Made by a program: the position numbers and the translations under genes
Shown: positions 32,257 through 39,928 of the stretch, in pieces
Numbering within the stretch: position 1 is the stretch's first letter
How the letters are laid out: each line of letters begins with the position of its first letter
The notes under the pieces: model-generated
The model's input: the letters and a program-made list of their open reading frames with translations, nothing else
Told to the model about the DNA's origin: nothing
The model's database searches: none
Source of the DNA: an uncultured Lachnospiraceae bacterium
GTDB lineage: Bacteria; Bacillota; Clostridia; Lachnospirales; Lachnospiraceae
Direction: 5' to 3'
Assembly (NCBI GenBank): GCA_910578085.1
Contig: CAJTPM010000026.1
Location: forward strand, 1-52,161
DNA: 52,161 nucleotides

Positions 32257-34188
32257 ATGAAAAAAATATATTTTCCCTGTCTGCTGATATCTCTCCTGCT
32301 TCTGTCCGCATGTGCGCTGACCGGATGCGGTGATGGCCGTGGCGACAGTGTTTCTGAGAACATCGAGCTTTCCACCGGGAAAATAAACGATACGGATTCT
32401 GTTTTTCCAAAAGCAGAACCTTTTATCGACGATACCGGAAAACCCATGCAGCGCCACGGAGATTATCTCTACAGCTATTATGACGGCAGGCTGATGCGCA
32501 CCCACAAAGAAGACGGCGAAACTTCCCTTCTGTACCAGACAAGCCCAAACAGCAGGCTGCGGTTCTGTTTTTATGAAGATCTTATCTATTTTGTGGAGCG
32601 GACAGGCTATGACTCACCAGATAACGCAGATACCGCTCTTTACCGGATGGAGAAGGACGGCAGCGGCCTGACGCTTTTACAGGATCATATTGTAAATGCC
32701 GCTCCGCTTCGATTTATCACATACTTTGGAGAGGGCAAATATAATATCGACGAATATGATATTGATATCTATGATGATATTATCTATCTGCTCAACTATA
32801 CCTATCATTCTCAGGATGGAGAACCTTTCTCCAAAAGTGCCAATGTATATTTCAAACTGGAAAAAGATGGATCTGTAAACAGAATCGCAGAGGAGGATAC
32901 CCTTTATGGCAGACTGCCGGAGGGTTTTTCAGCAGTCCGCAATACTGACAGTCCGACACAGTCTGATTTTCCCTCCCTGCCCTATTTTATGCGCAATTAT
33001 GGCTATCTCTTTGTGAAAGACGACAGTGATATGTTATGGCGTATTGATCCCGTAAATGGCTTTCAGGAAAACCTTTCCGTCGTTGTGGCGGATTCTTTTA
33101 CTGATTATGCATTCTCCGGTGATACGATTCTTTTCTATTCCTGTTCCGGAGGCGGTCTTCTCCTTTTCAGGCTCTCCGACAGGGCAATCATTCCGCTTTA
33201 CTACTATGCATTGGATCATACGATCCAAAGCTGCGTTTTTACCGCTGAACAGGGATTTTACTACTGTTATAACTATCATTATGATTCTCTCTTTCCCGAT
33301 GAAACAAATTCTCACTTTACTGTCACAAATATCCTGCCGGATGGTTCCGATACTTCTTTGTTGTATTATACATTGCCTGAGGAAAATCAGTCTGATCTTG
33401 CCGCCATCCGATATGACAGCTGTCCTTTCGGAAACTGTTTTTACTATTTTAAGGCAGAGGAAGCGCAGCATTCCCTGATGCGGCTTTCTCTCACAACCTC
33501 TGACGAATCATCCGAATCGAAAACCACTGCTGATACCGTTTGCAGCTGGTCTGTCTATTCTGCTTCCACACCGGCAGTTATCATAACAGAGGAAAAAGAT
33601 GAAAAAATCGAGCCCGGAAATTTCTGTTCCATTTCCCGCTCTGTAAAAAAGCTTTCCTTGGAAGAAAAGACCGCTGCTGATAAACTGATCAACCGGTTTC
33701 TAAACAAAGAAGCCTATGAAGATTTTGAAGCATATATGGAAGACATGATACAGAATGAAAAGATCCGCCTTGCCGAAAATCCTGATTATTATAAACAGTA
33801 TGACGAGCCCTATTCCATTGATTTTTCTCTCACCACCACCTGTGAATACATGGATGATGATACCATTTCCTTTTGCTGTGCTTACTACGAGTACTTTTCC
33901 GACATGGTGCACAGTTCTCACTGGTGCCACTATTATACCTTTGACAGGCATACCGGAGAGCGTCTCTCTTTTGAAGACTTTATCGAGGACACCGATCTTA
34001 TCCTGACTGTGGCCGCTCCCTATGTGGAAAACAAAGCCGACTGGAGCTTTTCGCCGGAAAGTATTCTGGAGCCTGACCGGTTTTCCCTGTCAGCAGACGG
34101 TTACACTGTGCACTTTTCTCCCTATGAAATCGGCCCCTATGCATCCGGCCATATTACTGTTACGATTCCTTACAGTGCCTTTTACTAA
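32257..34188 (+). CDS. Lipoprotein, paralogue 2 of the same family
   Basis: A 643-residue lipoprotein. The signal peptide holds two possible lipoboxes, LSAC (Cys19) and LTGC (Cys24). It aligns with paralogue 1 end to end by eye: FPKAEPFIDDTGKPMQRHGD matches FPETSPFIDDTGKSMQRDGS, and the C-terminal YMDDDTISFCCAYYEYF and DRHTGERLSFEDF match as well. AAGGAGG precedes the ATG. The two genes arose by tandem duplication and are one operon. It ends 4 bp from the remnant tail of the convergent M56 gene, with no clear terminator between them. Confidence 0.82.
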   Translation: MKKIYFPCLLISLLLLSACALTGCGDGRGDSVSENIELSTGKINDTDSVFPKAEPFIDDTGKPMQRHGDYLYSYYDGRLMRTHKEDGETSLLYQTSPNSRLRFCFYEDLIYFVERTGYDSPDNADTALYRMEKDGSGLTLLQDHIVNAAPLRFITYFGEGKYNIDEYDIDIYDDIIYLLNYTYHSQDGEPFSKSANVYFKLEKDGSVNRIAEEDTLYGRLPEGFSAVRNTDSPTQSDFPSLPYFMRNYGYLFVKDDSDMLWRIDPVNGFQENLSVVVADSFTDYAFSGDTILFYSCSGGGLLLFRLSDRAIIPLYYYALDHTIQSCVFTAEQGFYYCYNYHYDSLFPDETNSHFTVTNILPDGSDTSLLYYTLPEENQSDLAAIRYDSCPFGNCFYYFKAEEAQHSLMRLSLTTSDESSESKTTADTVCSWSVYSASTPAVIITEEKDEKIEPGNFCSISRSVKKLSLEEKTAADKLINRFLNKEAYEDFEAYMEDMIQNEKIRLAENPDYYKQYDEPYSIDFSLTTTCEYMDDDTISFCCAYYEYFSDMVHSSHWCHYYTFDRHTGERLSFEDFIEDTDLILTVAAPYVENKADWSFSPESILEPDRFSLSADGYTVHFSPYEIGPYASGHITVTIPYSAFY

Positions 34189-34192
34189 CCTT

Positions 34193-34933
34193 TTACGGCT
34201 CTCTTCTCAATGTCTCATAATTATACCGATCTGCCTCAGAGACCTTCTCCGTGCGGATCTCGCCATCCTGGCTGCTGAGCAGCAGGTGGCTGTTTGCCAG
34301 ATAGAAAGAAAGATCGTCCGCCCAGGCATGAAACATCTCGTCGTCATACCGGAGATTTTCGCCGAACTCGAATCTGCTGCCTGCAATCTGTCTGATCTCC
34401 TCTACTTCAGGAAAGCGGTTCTCTCCGCTGCGATTCTCAGGGCGGCCTTCCCCAAAACGGTACACCTGATAGCTGTACTCGCCGTAGGTGTCTCTGTCTT
34501 CGACATGCAAAGTCAGAATATAATTTACTCCTTCCGCATCTCCGACATAAATATTGTTCCAGCCGGCCCGCGCCGCATGGGCAAACTCCGATCCCAGAAC
34601 AATACCGTCTGCATCCTTAAAAAGCACTACGCCGCTCTCCCCGTCCCCGATATTGCCGATGTAGACCTCGATCTGTTCCATGCCGGTACCGTCTCCGTGG
34701 AAGACATGGCATAATAGTTTTCCAGTACTTCCTCCGCCGTCATCTGCTGATCTCTCTCCACGGTCTCCATATACTGATTCCACTCCTGACTGCCCTCCGC
34801 TGGCCTCTCATCGGAAAGTTCTTTATTCTTTAACCGCTCCGTCGACAGAGAATACAGCCCGCTCCCCGTATCCTTCGAAAGAACGTCGGTATAGGATGTG
34901 ACAGCACTCTCCGATGCCTCTCCTGACGTCTCT
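34193..34933 (-). pseudogene. Separated C-terminal domain of the M56 protein
   Basis: Directly after the TAG stop of the M56 gene, the same frame stays open for about 75 codons (EETSGEASESAVTSYTDVLS ... TAEEVLENYYAMSSTE). Near 34695-34715 the coding sense shifts to another frame that stays open for about 170 codons (GMEQIEVYIGNIGDGESGVV ... AGWNNIYVGDAEGVNYILTL ... YNYETLRREP). The latter resembles the C-terminal extracellular domain of Lachnospiraceae M56 proteins. So a nonsense codon and a frameshift have detached this domain. It lacks its own start and ribosome site and is probably not made. Confidence 0.75.
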
Positions 34934-34935
34934 TC

Positions 34936-36600
34936 CTAATCCTGCATTGACGTCTGTTCCGAGGCCGACGGCGATGTCCCATCCGCCCCTGCCGCTGTTC
35001 CAGCGGGGCTCTGTATCTGTATCAGCTTTGCCGTAACACCGAAGCCAAACTCTGACAGAAAGATCTCCGCCTCCTCCGCGCCAAGCTCCACCCAGATATC
35101 ATAATGCTCTGCATCCACCGACAAAACCTCCACAGCGGCAAAAAGCACCTGCTCCGGTGTAGCTTCCTGTGCAGATAGATAGATCTCCTCCGTACTGTCC
35201 GCGTTCGGATCATGGAAAAGCTCCAGCGTATCCCCGGCTTTTGCCTGATCCGCCATGCCGAGAGGCACCGCAAAGAGATATCTGTCTCCTTCCCTTCTCT
35301 CCAGGGAAAAGCCCTCTCCCATGACCTGAATGCTCTCTGCCGCTTCTTCCGGCATGGCAGCAAATCGGTACAGTGTCTTTCCATACTGTTCCGTAGCAGC
35401 TAACTGTACCTCCTGATCCGTTGAAAAAGTGATCCGCAGCAGATCTCCTGACAAAATGATCTGCTCCGCATCCCGCTCCAGATAGAGGGAAACATCCTTC
35501 GCCTCCGGCAGCACCACGTCCCCATAACCCGGAATGCGCACAATCGTCTCCTGTACGTTCTTCGCCTCCCCGGTCTGTATCACCACGCCATAAAAGATAT
35601 TCTCATTCTCCTTTGCCTTCGCCGGATTGGCAAGAAAAGCCACGGAAAGTACGGCGCTTAAGAGCGCCGCCCCGCCCACAAACAAAGCCGCAGGTTTTTT
35701 ATAGTGCAGCACATTCTTAACCCTGCTTCCGGTATCACTCTCACCGAAAGCAATCGGGATTCCTTTCACGATCCTTCCGCCTGCCGCCATATTTAACAGG
35801 GAAGCTGAATACTCTTTTTTTACCTTACTGCCAAGTTTCCTGATCACCGCTTCATCACAGGACATTTCCATATCCCTGCCGCTGAGTAAAAAGGCGGCCC
35901 ACACAAGGGGATTGAACCAGTGTAGTATAAGCGCCAGCCAGGCGAGCAGCCTGAATACCGCGTCCCCGCGTTTTATGTGAATCTGTTCATGTAACAGAAT
36001 ATACTGTTCTTCCTCCTCTTCCATTTTCTCCGGCAGATAAATACGCGGATGAAGCAGCCCGCAGACAAAAGGCGAGCCTTTTTTCCGAAAGCGGTAAATA
36101 TTCTCCTTTTCCTGTACGGCATCTGCCAGGTACCTGCGAAATCTCCGGAGAGAGAGCATGCTGTAGATTCCCATGCTCATAACCCCGAGAAGCCATAGAT
36201 AAGCGCCCACCGTCAGGTAGATCTGCATCGGATTGACAGACGCCTCCCTGTTCTCCGCAGGCAGGATTTCATTGACAACCTCACTGATACCGGGCACAGG
36301 CAGGGCTACCTCCGGCTTTTCCCAGTACCCGATGTCCTCCGCAATATATTCCATTCTCCCTTCCACTGCCGGCTCGTTTTGCAGCACGCCCAGCAGAGAT
36401 ACAGTCAGAGAAAAAGAAACCGGACAAAGCAGTCTGAACAGTACCACCGCCCAGAGGGCATAAGAAAATATCCTTGGCGCTTTTTTTAACAGAAGTCTCG
36501 AAAGAATCACGGCCAGAATCATCACGCTGGCCGTCAGGCTCATATTTAATACAAGAATAAAAAATTTTTGCAGTCCCTGCTCAAATATCTGCAGCATCAT
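34936..36600 (-). CDS. M56 (BlaR1/MecR1-like) membrane metallopeptidase, truncated
   Basis: A 554-residue BlaR1-type protein. Four membrane helices (about 10-35, 45-70, 125-150 and 305-325) embed a zinc protease with HEQIH near residue 205 and the downstream SCDEAVI glutamate motif. The outer region after the last helix (about 330-550) is partly intact. The gene normally continues; it stops at a TAG (plus strand cta at 34936-34938) after which the frame remains open. Start: ATG ATG with GAGGAAA upstream, overlapping the BlaI gene by 20 bp. As in BlaR1 systems the protease would inactivate the paired BlaI repressor after sensing an extracellular signal; loss of the C-terminal domain may change or abolish sensing. 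Confidence 0.85.
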   Translation of the reverse strand: MMLQIFEQGLQKFFILVLNMSLTASVMILAVILSRLLLKKAPRIFSYALWAVVLFRLLCPVSFSLTVSLLGVLQNEPAVEGRMEYIAEDIGYWEKPEVALPVPGISEVVNEILPAENREASVNPMQIYLTVGAYLWLLGVMSMGIYSMLSLRRFRRYLADAVQEKENIYRFRKKGSPFVCGLLHPRIYLPEKMEEEEEQYILLHEQIHIKRGDAVFRLLAWLALILHWFNPLVWAAFLLSGRDMEMSCDEAVIRKLGSKVKKEYSASLLNMAAGGRIVKGIPIAFGESDTGSRVKNVLHYKKPAALFVGGAALLSAVLSVAFLANPAKAKENENIFYGVVIQTGEAKNVQETIVRIPGYGDVVLPEAKDVSLYLERDAEQIILSGDLLRITFSTDQEVQLAATEQYGKTLYRFAAMPEEAAESIQVMGEGFSLERREGDRYLFAVPLGMADQAKAGDTLELFHDPNADSTEEIYLSAQEATPEQVLFAAVEVLSVDAEHYDIWVELGAEEAEIFLSEFGFGVTAKLIQIQSPAGTAAGADGTSPSASEQTSMQD

Positions 36601-36964
36601 TGTCTTTTTCCTCATACTCTTCGATCAGTTTTTTCAGTTCCGTTATCTCTTTCTCGCTGAGCTTTCTCCTGCGGGAAAAGGCGGCCAGAAAGATCGGCAG
36701 CGAGCCCCCGAAATGTTCTTCCAGAAACTGTTCACCTCTGGCCACCTGGAACTCCTCCTTTGTCATGCGCACCACTACCGTGCCATTCTCATTAGCAAAC
36801 AAATTTCTGTCGCAGAGTCTTTTTAACATCGTGTAGGTGGTCGTCCGTTTCCAGTTAAAAACCCCCCCGCACAGCTTTACTAACTCCCCGCTGGCAACGG
36901 GCGCCTTTTCCCAGATCAGGTCCGCAAATTTCTGTTCCATTTCTCCCAGTTTATATTGCTGCAT
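36581..36964 (-). CDS. BlaI/MecI/CopY-family repressor
   Basis: A 127-residue winged-helix repressor (MQQYKLGEMEQKFADLIWEK; the wing region WKRTTTYTMLKRLCDR) with a C-terminal dimerisation helix. It overlaps the M56 gene by 20 bp. The ATG of MQQYK follows AAGGAGA. Twin operators are found at its promoter (37160-37200). Although the fold is shared with penicillinase repressors, no beta-lactamase gene is near; the regulated target is probably this operon and perhaps others. Confidence 0.93.
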   Translation of the reverse strand: MQQYKLGEMEQKFADLIWEKAPVASGELVKLCGGVFNWKRTTTYTMLKRLCDRNLFANENGTVVVRMTKEEFQVARGEQFLEEHFGGSLPIFLAAFSRRRKLSEKEITELKKLIEEYEEKDNDAADI

Positions 36965-37159
36965 TGTGGTCTCCTTTTTCCTGCTTATTTCCGCGGACAA
37001 AATGCCGGGGTTACCTGGCATTAGCCAAAGCAGCCGTGCTTGCAGGCAAACTTCTTCACCTCAGATATCTATTGGCGACTGCCGCGAAGGTGAAATACAT
37101 AATATTTTCCGGATATCCTGTATAGAAATTGGTATAAATAGTATCCGACAGCAAAAGCC

Positions 37160-37211
37160 GTCTAATGATATTAGACATTTTTAGTCTAACATCATTAGAC
37201 GGCTTTGTCAA
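37160..37211 (-). promoter_or_regulatory. blaI-M56 promoter with two operator palindromes
   Basis: On the minus strand TTGACA (37206-37211), 17 bp and TAGACT (37183-37188). GTCTAACATCATTAGAC (37184-37200) fills the spacer and -10, and GTCTAATGATATTAGAC (37160-37176) covers the start site; centres are 24 bp apart. The pair also forms a large inverted repeat. This is the layout of BlaI/MecI operators. The leader to the blaI ATG is about 200 nt. Confidence 0.85.
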
Positions 37212-37294
37212 GGATTCCACATGGGATGAAAATATTTTACGCAGCTTACCGGTCGCTCAGGCTCTTCAAAAGCAAAGCTGCCTGAAGCCTTACC

Positions 37295-37672
37295 TCAGAC
37301 CGGATCTGTATAATGCTCCTGCACCGCCTCAGGCAGTTCCTCATACTGCACCTCACTCCATTCGACAACGCCACGAACGGGTTTTAACGTCAGGCGGATA
37401 AACGCTCCCTCCCGCAACTCTCTGGATGCCCCAAAGGTGATATCCTTTCCGCCACCCTTTTCATCGTAAGCGGGAAGCGTATAAGAATAAGCCATTCCTC
37501 CCTGCATATCAATCACGCCGTCCCGGGGTCCGCCCTCCTCCAGTTTACTGTTGTCGATCTGCGCGTAATAATATGTGCCGCCTGCTTCTGAAAAAAAACA
37601 TTGCCAGATACAAATAAGACTGCCAATCAGCACTGCCGCCACCGCTATCCCAACTATTGTTTTTTTCCTCAT
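37295..37672 (-). CDS. YxeA-like (DUF1093) secreted protein
   Basis: A 125-residue protein with an N-terminal signal or anchor (MRKKTIVGIAVAAVLIGSLI) and a small OB-like extracellular domain containing YYYAQIDNSK, YSYTLPAYDEKG and LRLTLKP-like (IRLTLKPVRGVVEW) features of the YxeA/DUF1093 family. The ATG with AGAGGACAGG upstream is chosen. Such proteins are small, secreted and of unknown function. It stands alone upstream of the BlaI promoter. Confidence 0.78.
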   Translation of the reverse strand: MRKKTIVGIAVAAVLIGSLICIWQCFFSEAGGTYYYAQIDNSKLEEGGPRDGVIDMQGGMAYSYTLPAYDEKGGGKDITFGASRELREGAFIRLTLKPVRGVVEWSEVQYEELPEAVQEHYTDPV

Positions 37673-37736
37673 GTTCCTGTCCTCTCTTTCTTTTTCCTCA
37701 GCTCCATCCAAAAAATGTGCATGGAATCAAATCCTC

Positions 37737-37789
37737 TGGACATGATGCGTTTCGCGTTGCATATTTGCTTTACGTTACACAGATGTCCA
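37737..37789. repeat. Diverged relative of the 79-bp repeat core
   Basis: GGACATGATGCGTTTCGCG and following bases match the repeat segment GACATGATACGCTTCGCG in most of about 35 positions, with transitions dominating. It is flanked by GGACAT and ATGTCC, which can pair. This suggests a small dispersed element family rather than a local duplication. Confidence 0.45.
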
Positions 37790-38007
37790 TATTGCCGCTT
37801 TCCTCCTGGCTTTCTGATATTCTGCCACACCGACCTTTCATAAATCTAACACCAACCTTACATAAACCTTATTTTCAATCCTCTTTCATTGCCAGACATA
37901 CTTTTTATCCTGCCAGGAACGCTTCTCTCTTTCATGCAGCTGGCACATTTCCCCATATTTCCAGCATTTTGGGACATCCATGCTTTTAGCCGCTTTATCC
38001 GTATTTC

Positions 38008-38033
38008 AAAAGTATGTCAGCAGAGCTGACAGG
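38008..38033. repeat. 26-bp dispersed repeat, copy 2 (inverted)
   Basis: AAAAGTATGTCAGCAGAGCT followed by GACAGG is the reverse complement of 24190-24215 with one mismatch. It lies downstream of the aldo/keto reductase gene. Confidence 0.6.
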
Positions 38034-38235
38034 CCTCCTGCGCGGTGCATGGCGAAAGAAAATCTCCCTGCCCGCATATGACCCACACGCCGCCTTAACG
38101 ACATATTCCTCTGTGCAGGCCCGCGCAGAAAAAAACAGGAACTGCACCGCAGCTCCCGTCTCAATCATACACAATTATTTACTTTTCTGGAAAAGACAAC
38201 TTCATAGCCATTCTCTTTCCATAACTCTTCTGACC

Positions 38236-39381
38236 TTATCCGAACAACTCCCTTGTCTTCTCCATGCGCTTAGCCACAGGCACATGGAAAGGGCATCTAC
38301 TCTCACAGCTCTTACAGCCGATGCAGTCCGAAGCGTTTGCCTTCAGATCGCTGTAGTGGGCCCGCACCGTCGCCGGCACCTCCTCCTGCATGGTTGCAAG
38401 ATCGTACAGCTTATTCACCATGGCGATATCGATCTTTTTCGGGCAGGGCGCACAGTGACCGCAGTAGGTACACTGCCCTGTGGAAAAGGCATGTTTCGGC
38501 GCAGCCGCCAGCACGCTGGCGTAATCCTTTTCCTCCTCCGTCGCCCCCTCATAGGCTGTGGCAGCATATACATGTTCCGGCGTATCAAAACCGGCCATCA
38601 CGCTGGCCACCGCCGGTCTTGTCAACGCATAGTGCAGACACTGCACCGGCGTCAGCGCCACGCCGAAGGGCGATGTCTTTGCATCGAACAGACGGCCTCC
38701 CGCGTAGCCCTTCATCACCGTGATCCCCACATTCTGCTGTTCACAGAGTTTGTACAGTTCCTCTCTGAGGGGATCTATCCCTCCCAGATTCTCATCGTAT
38801 GTATCTGCAAAATACTGATCCAGATCCCGCACCGCCGGCATCATATCAAAAGCCGGATTGACGCTGAACAGAATCATCTCGATCTCCCCCTGCAGTGCTG
38901 CCATCTTCGCCACCTCCGGGTTGTGGGTGCTCAGACCGATGTGACGGATCCTCCCTTCCTCCTTCAGGGCACGCACATAATCCATGAACTCGCCGCCTGT
39001 CACCGACTTAAACTCGTCCGGTTCATCGATAAAATGTATCATGCCGAGGTCCATATAATCGGTCTGCATCCGCGAAAGCAGATCCTCAAAGGCAGGCTTC
39101 ACCAAAGCCAGATTCCTTGTCCGCACATACTGGCCGTTTTGCCAGGTGGAACCGATATGCCCCTGGATGATCCACCTGTCCCTTCTTCCCTTCAGTGCCG
39201 CCCCGATATTGGAACGCACATTCGGCTCGGACATCCAGCAGTCCAAAATATTGATCCCTTCTTTCTCGCAGGTATCAATAACTTCCTTTACCTCCTCCGT
39301 ATTATGCCGCTCCAGCCATTCGCCGCCAAGTCCGATCTCGCTCACCTTAAGTCCTGTTTTTCCTAATGTTCTGTACCTCAT
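38236..39381 (-). CDS. Aldo/keto reductase-fold protein with ferredoxin domain
   Basis: A 381-residue protein with an AKR barrel (about 1-290) and a C-terminal two-cluster ferredoxin module: CTYCGHCAPCPKKI and CIGCKSCESRCPFHV. AKR landmarks are MRYRTLGKTGLKVSEIGLGG and IHFIDEPDE. Of the usual Asp-Tyr-Lys-His tetrad, Asp (NILDCW) and His (MIHFID) remain, but the Tyr position is not Tyr (D-C-W-M-S-E) and the Lys position in WIIQGH is His. It therefore belongs to a clostridial subfamily that may use a different redox mechanism. Preceded by GGAGGAAAAAG. Confidence 0.9.
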   Translation of the reverse strand: MRYRTLGKTGLKVSEIGLGGEWLERHNTEEVKEVIDTCEKEGINILDCWMSEPNVRSNIGAALKGRRDRWIIQGHIGSTWQNGQYVRTRNLALVKPAFEDLLSRMQTDYMDLGMIHFIDEPDEFKSVTGGEFMDYVRALKEEGRIRHIGLSTHNPEVAKMAALQGEIEMILFSVNPAFDMMPAVRDLDQYFADTYDENLGGIDPLREELYKLCEQQNVGITVMKGYAGGRLFDAKTSPFGVALTPVQCLHYALTRPAVASVMAGFDTPEHVYAATAYEGATEEEKDYASVLAAAPKHAFSTGQCTYCGHCAPCPKKIDIAMVNKLYDLATMQEEVPATVRAHYSDLKANASDCIGCKSCESRCPFHVPVAKRMEKTRELFG

Positions 39382-39470
39382 CTTTTTCCTCCGTTTTCTG
39401 TATTTATTTTATAAATTCTTCATAATGCTCTTTATATGACTTCTTTTTCAACTTTTCCACCTTCCCATAT

Positions 39471-39509
39471 AAAACAAGAGCGTAAGCTATATATAATAGA
39501 CTTGCGCCC
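39471..39509 (-). terminator. Probable terminator downstream of tRNA-Leu
   Basis: On the minus strand GGGCGCAAG pairs with CTTACGCTC (one mismatch, one wobble), then TTGTTTT. It lies about 140 bp past the tRNA 3' end. Confidence 0.5.
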
Positions 39510-39650
39510 TGATTATTGCTTACTATTTAATTCTTTCTTACTTATTCTTTGATCTCATCAATTTCTGTTAAGTTCACGCACAACGATTTTCGTCACTGCT
39601 GACAGCGGAACATGGTTCAAGTCCCACTTTCAGTTATTCTCATCATTTAA

Positions 39651-39733
39651 TGCCGGCAGCGGGACTTGAACCCGCACGTGGTTGCCCACAACAGATTTTG
39701 AGTCTGCCTCGTCTGCCATTCCGACACGCCGGC
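39651..39733 (-). tRNA. tRNA-Leu (CAA)
   Basis: The minus strand folds as an 83-nt class II tRNA. The acceptor stem GCCGGCG pairs with TGCCGGC with one wobble, A73 follows, and there is no encoded CCA. The anticodon loop CTCAAAA gives anticodon CAA. A long variable arm (TGTGGGCAACCACG) is typical of Leu, and the T-loop is GTTCAAGTCC. Confidence 0.95.
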
Positions 39734-39928
39734 TGATTTTTATGCAGACATTATAAATAGCCTTCCATCCTGCAACGAAAATAATCATACCATATTTACC
39801 TGCTCTTGGCAAGCGGGAAAATCTTTATAACACCTTATTTTTTACAAAACCCGATAGCCAATCCCTTCTTCCTGTGTTAGAATAGATATGGTTTTAAGAT
39901 GTGAAAAAGAAAGGGGATCTGACAAACT

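Larger units (their letters stand above)
37673..38235. other. Gene-free gap with two short repeat elements
   Basis: I see no convincing gene. At 37737-37789 there is a segment bounded by GGACAT/ATGTCC that resembles the 79-bp repeats at 12.9 kb. At 38008-38033 lies the second copy of the 26-bp dispersed repeat, which also contains the palindrome GTCAGCAGAGCTGAC. The rest has no structure I can name. A start-to-end plus-strand frame here only leads into the antisense of the next gene. Confidence 0.5.
39382..39928. other. Intergenic region carrying tRNA-Leu
   Basis: Besides tRNA-Leu (39651-39733) and a hairpin at 39478-39509, the region has the divergent start for the flavodiiron gene: TAGAAT preceded by TGT near 39880-39890 looks like an extended -10. 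The string GGTTCAAGTCCCAC at 39614-39627 on the plus strand resembles a tRNA T-arm but lacks the rest of a tRNA. Confidence 0.5.

Noticed and set aside
38014..39366. A 450-codon open frame on the plus strand
   Set aside because: It is antisense to the aldo/keto reductase, whose motifs are unmistakable. The plus-strand product is rich in His, Arg and Leu, typical of a shadow frame, and matches nothing.
39610..39630. A tRNA-like T-arm string (GGTTCAAGTCCCAC) on the plus strand next to tRNA-Leu
   Set aside because: The flanking bases do not form a T-stem and no acceptor or anticodon arm is present. It could be a decayed tRNA end, but the evidence is too thin for a feature.
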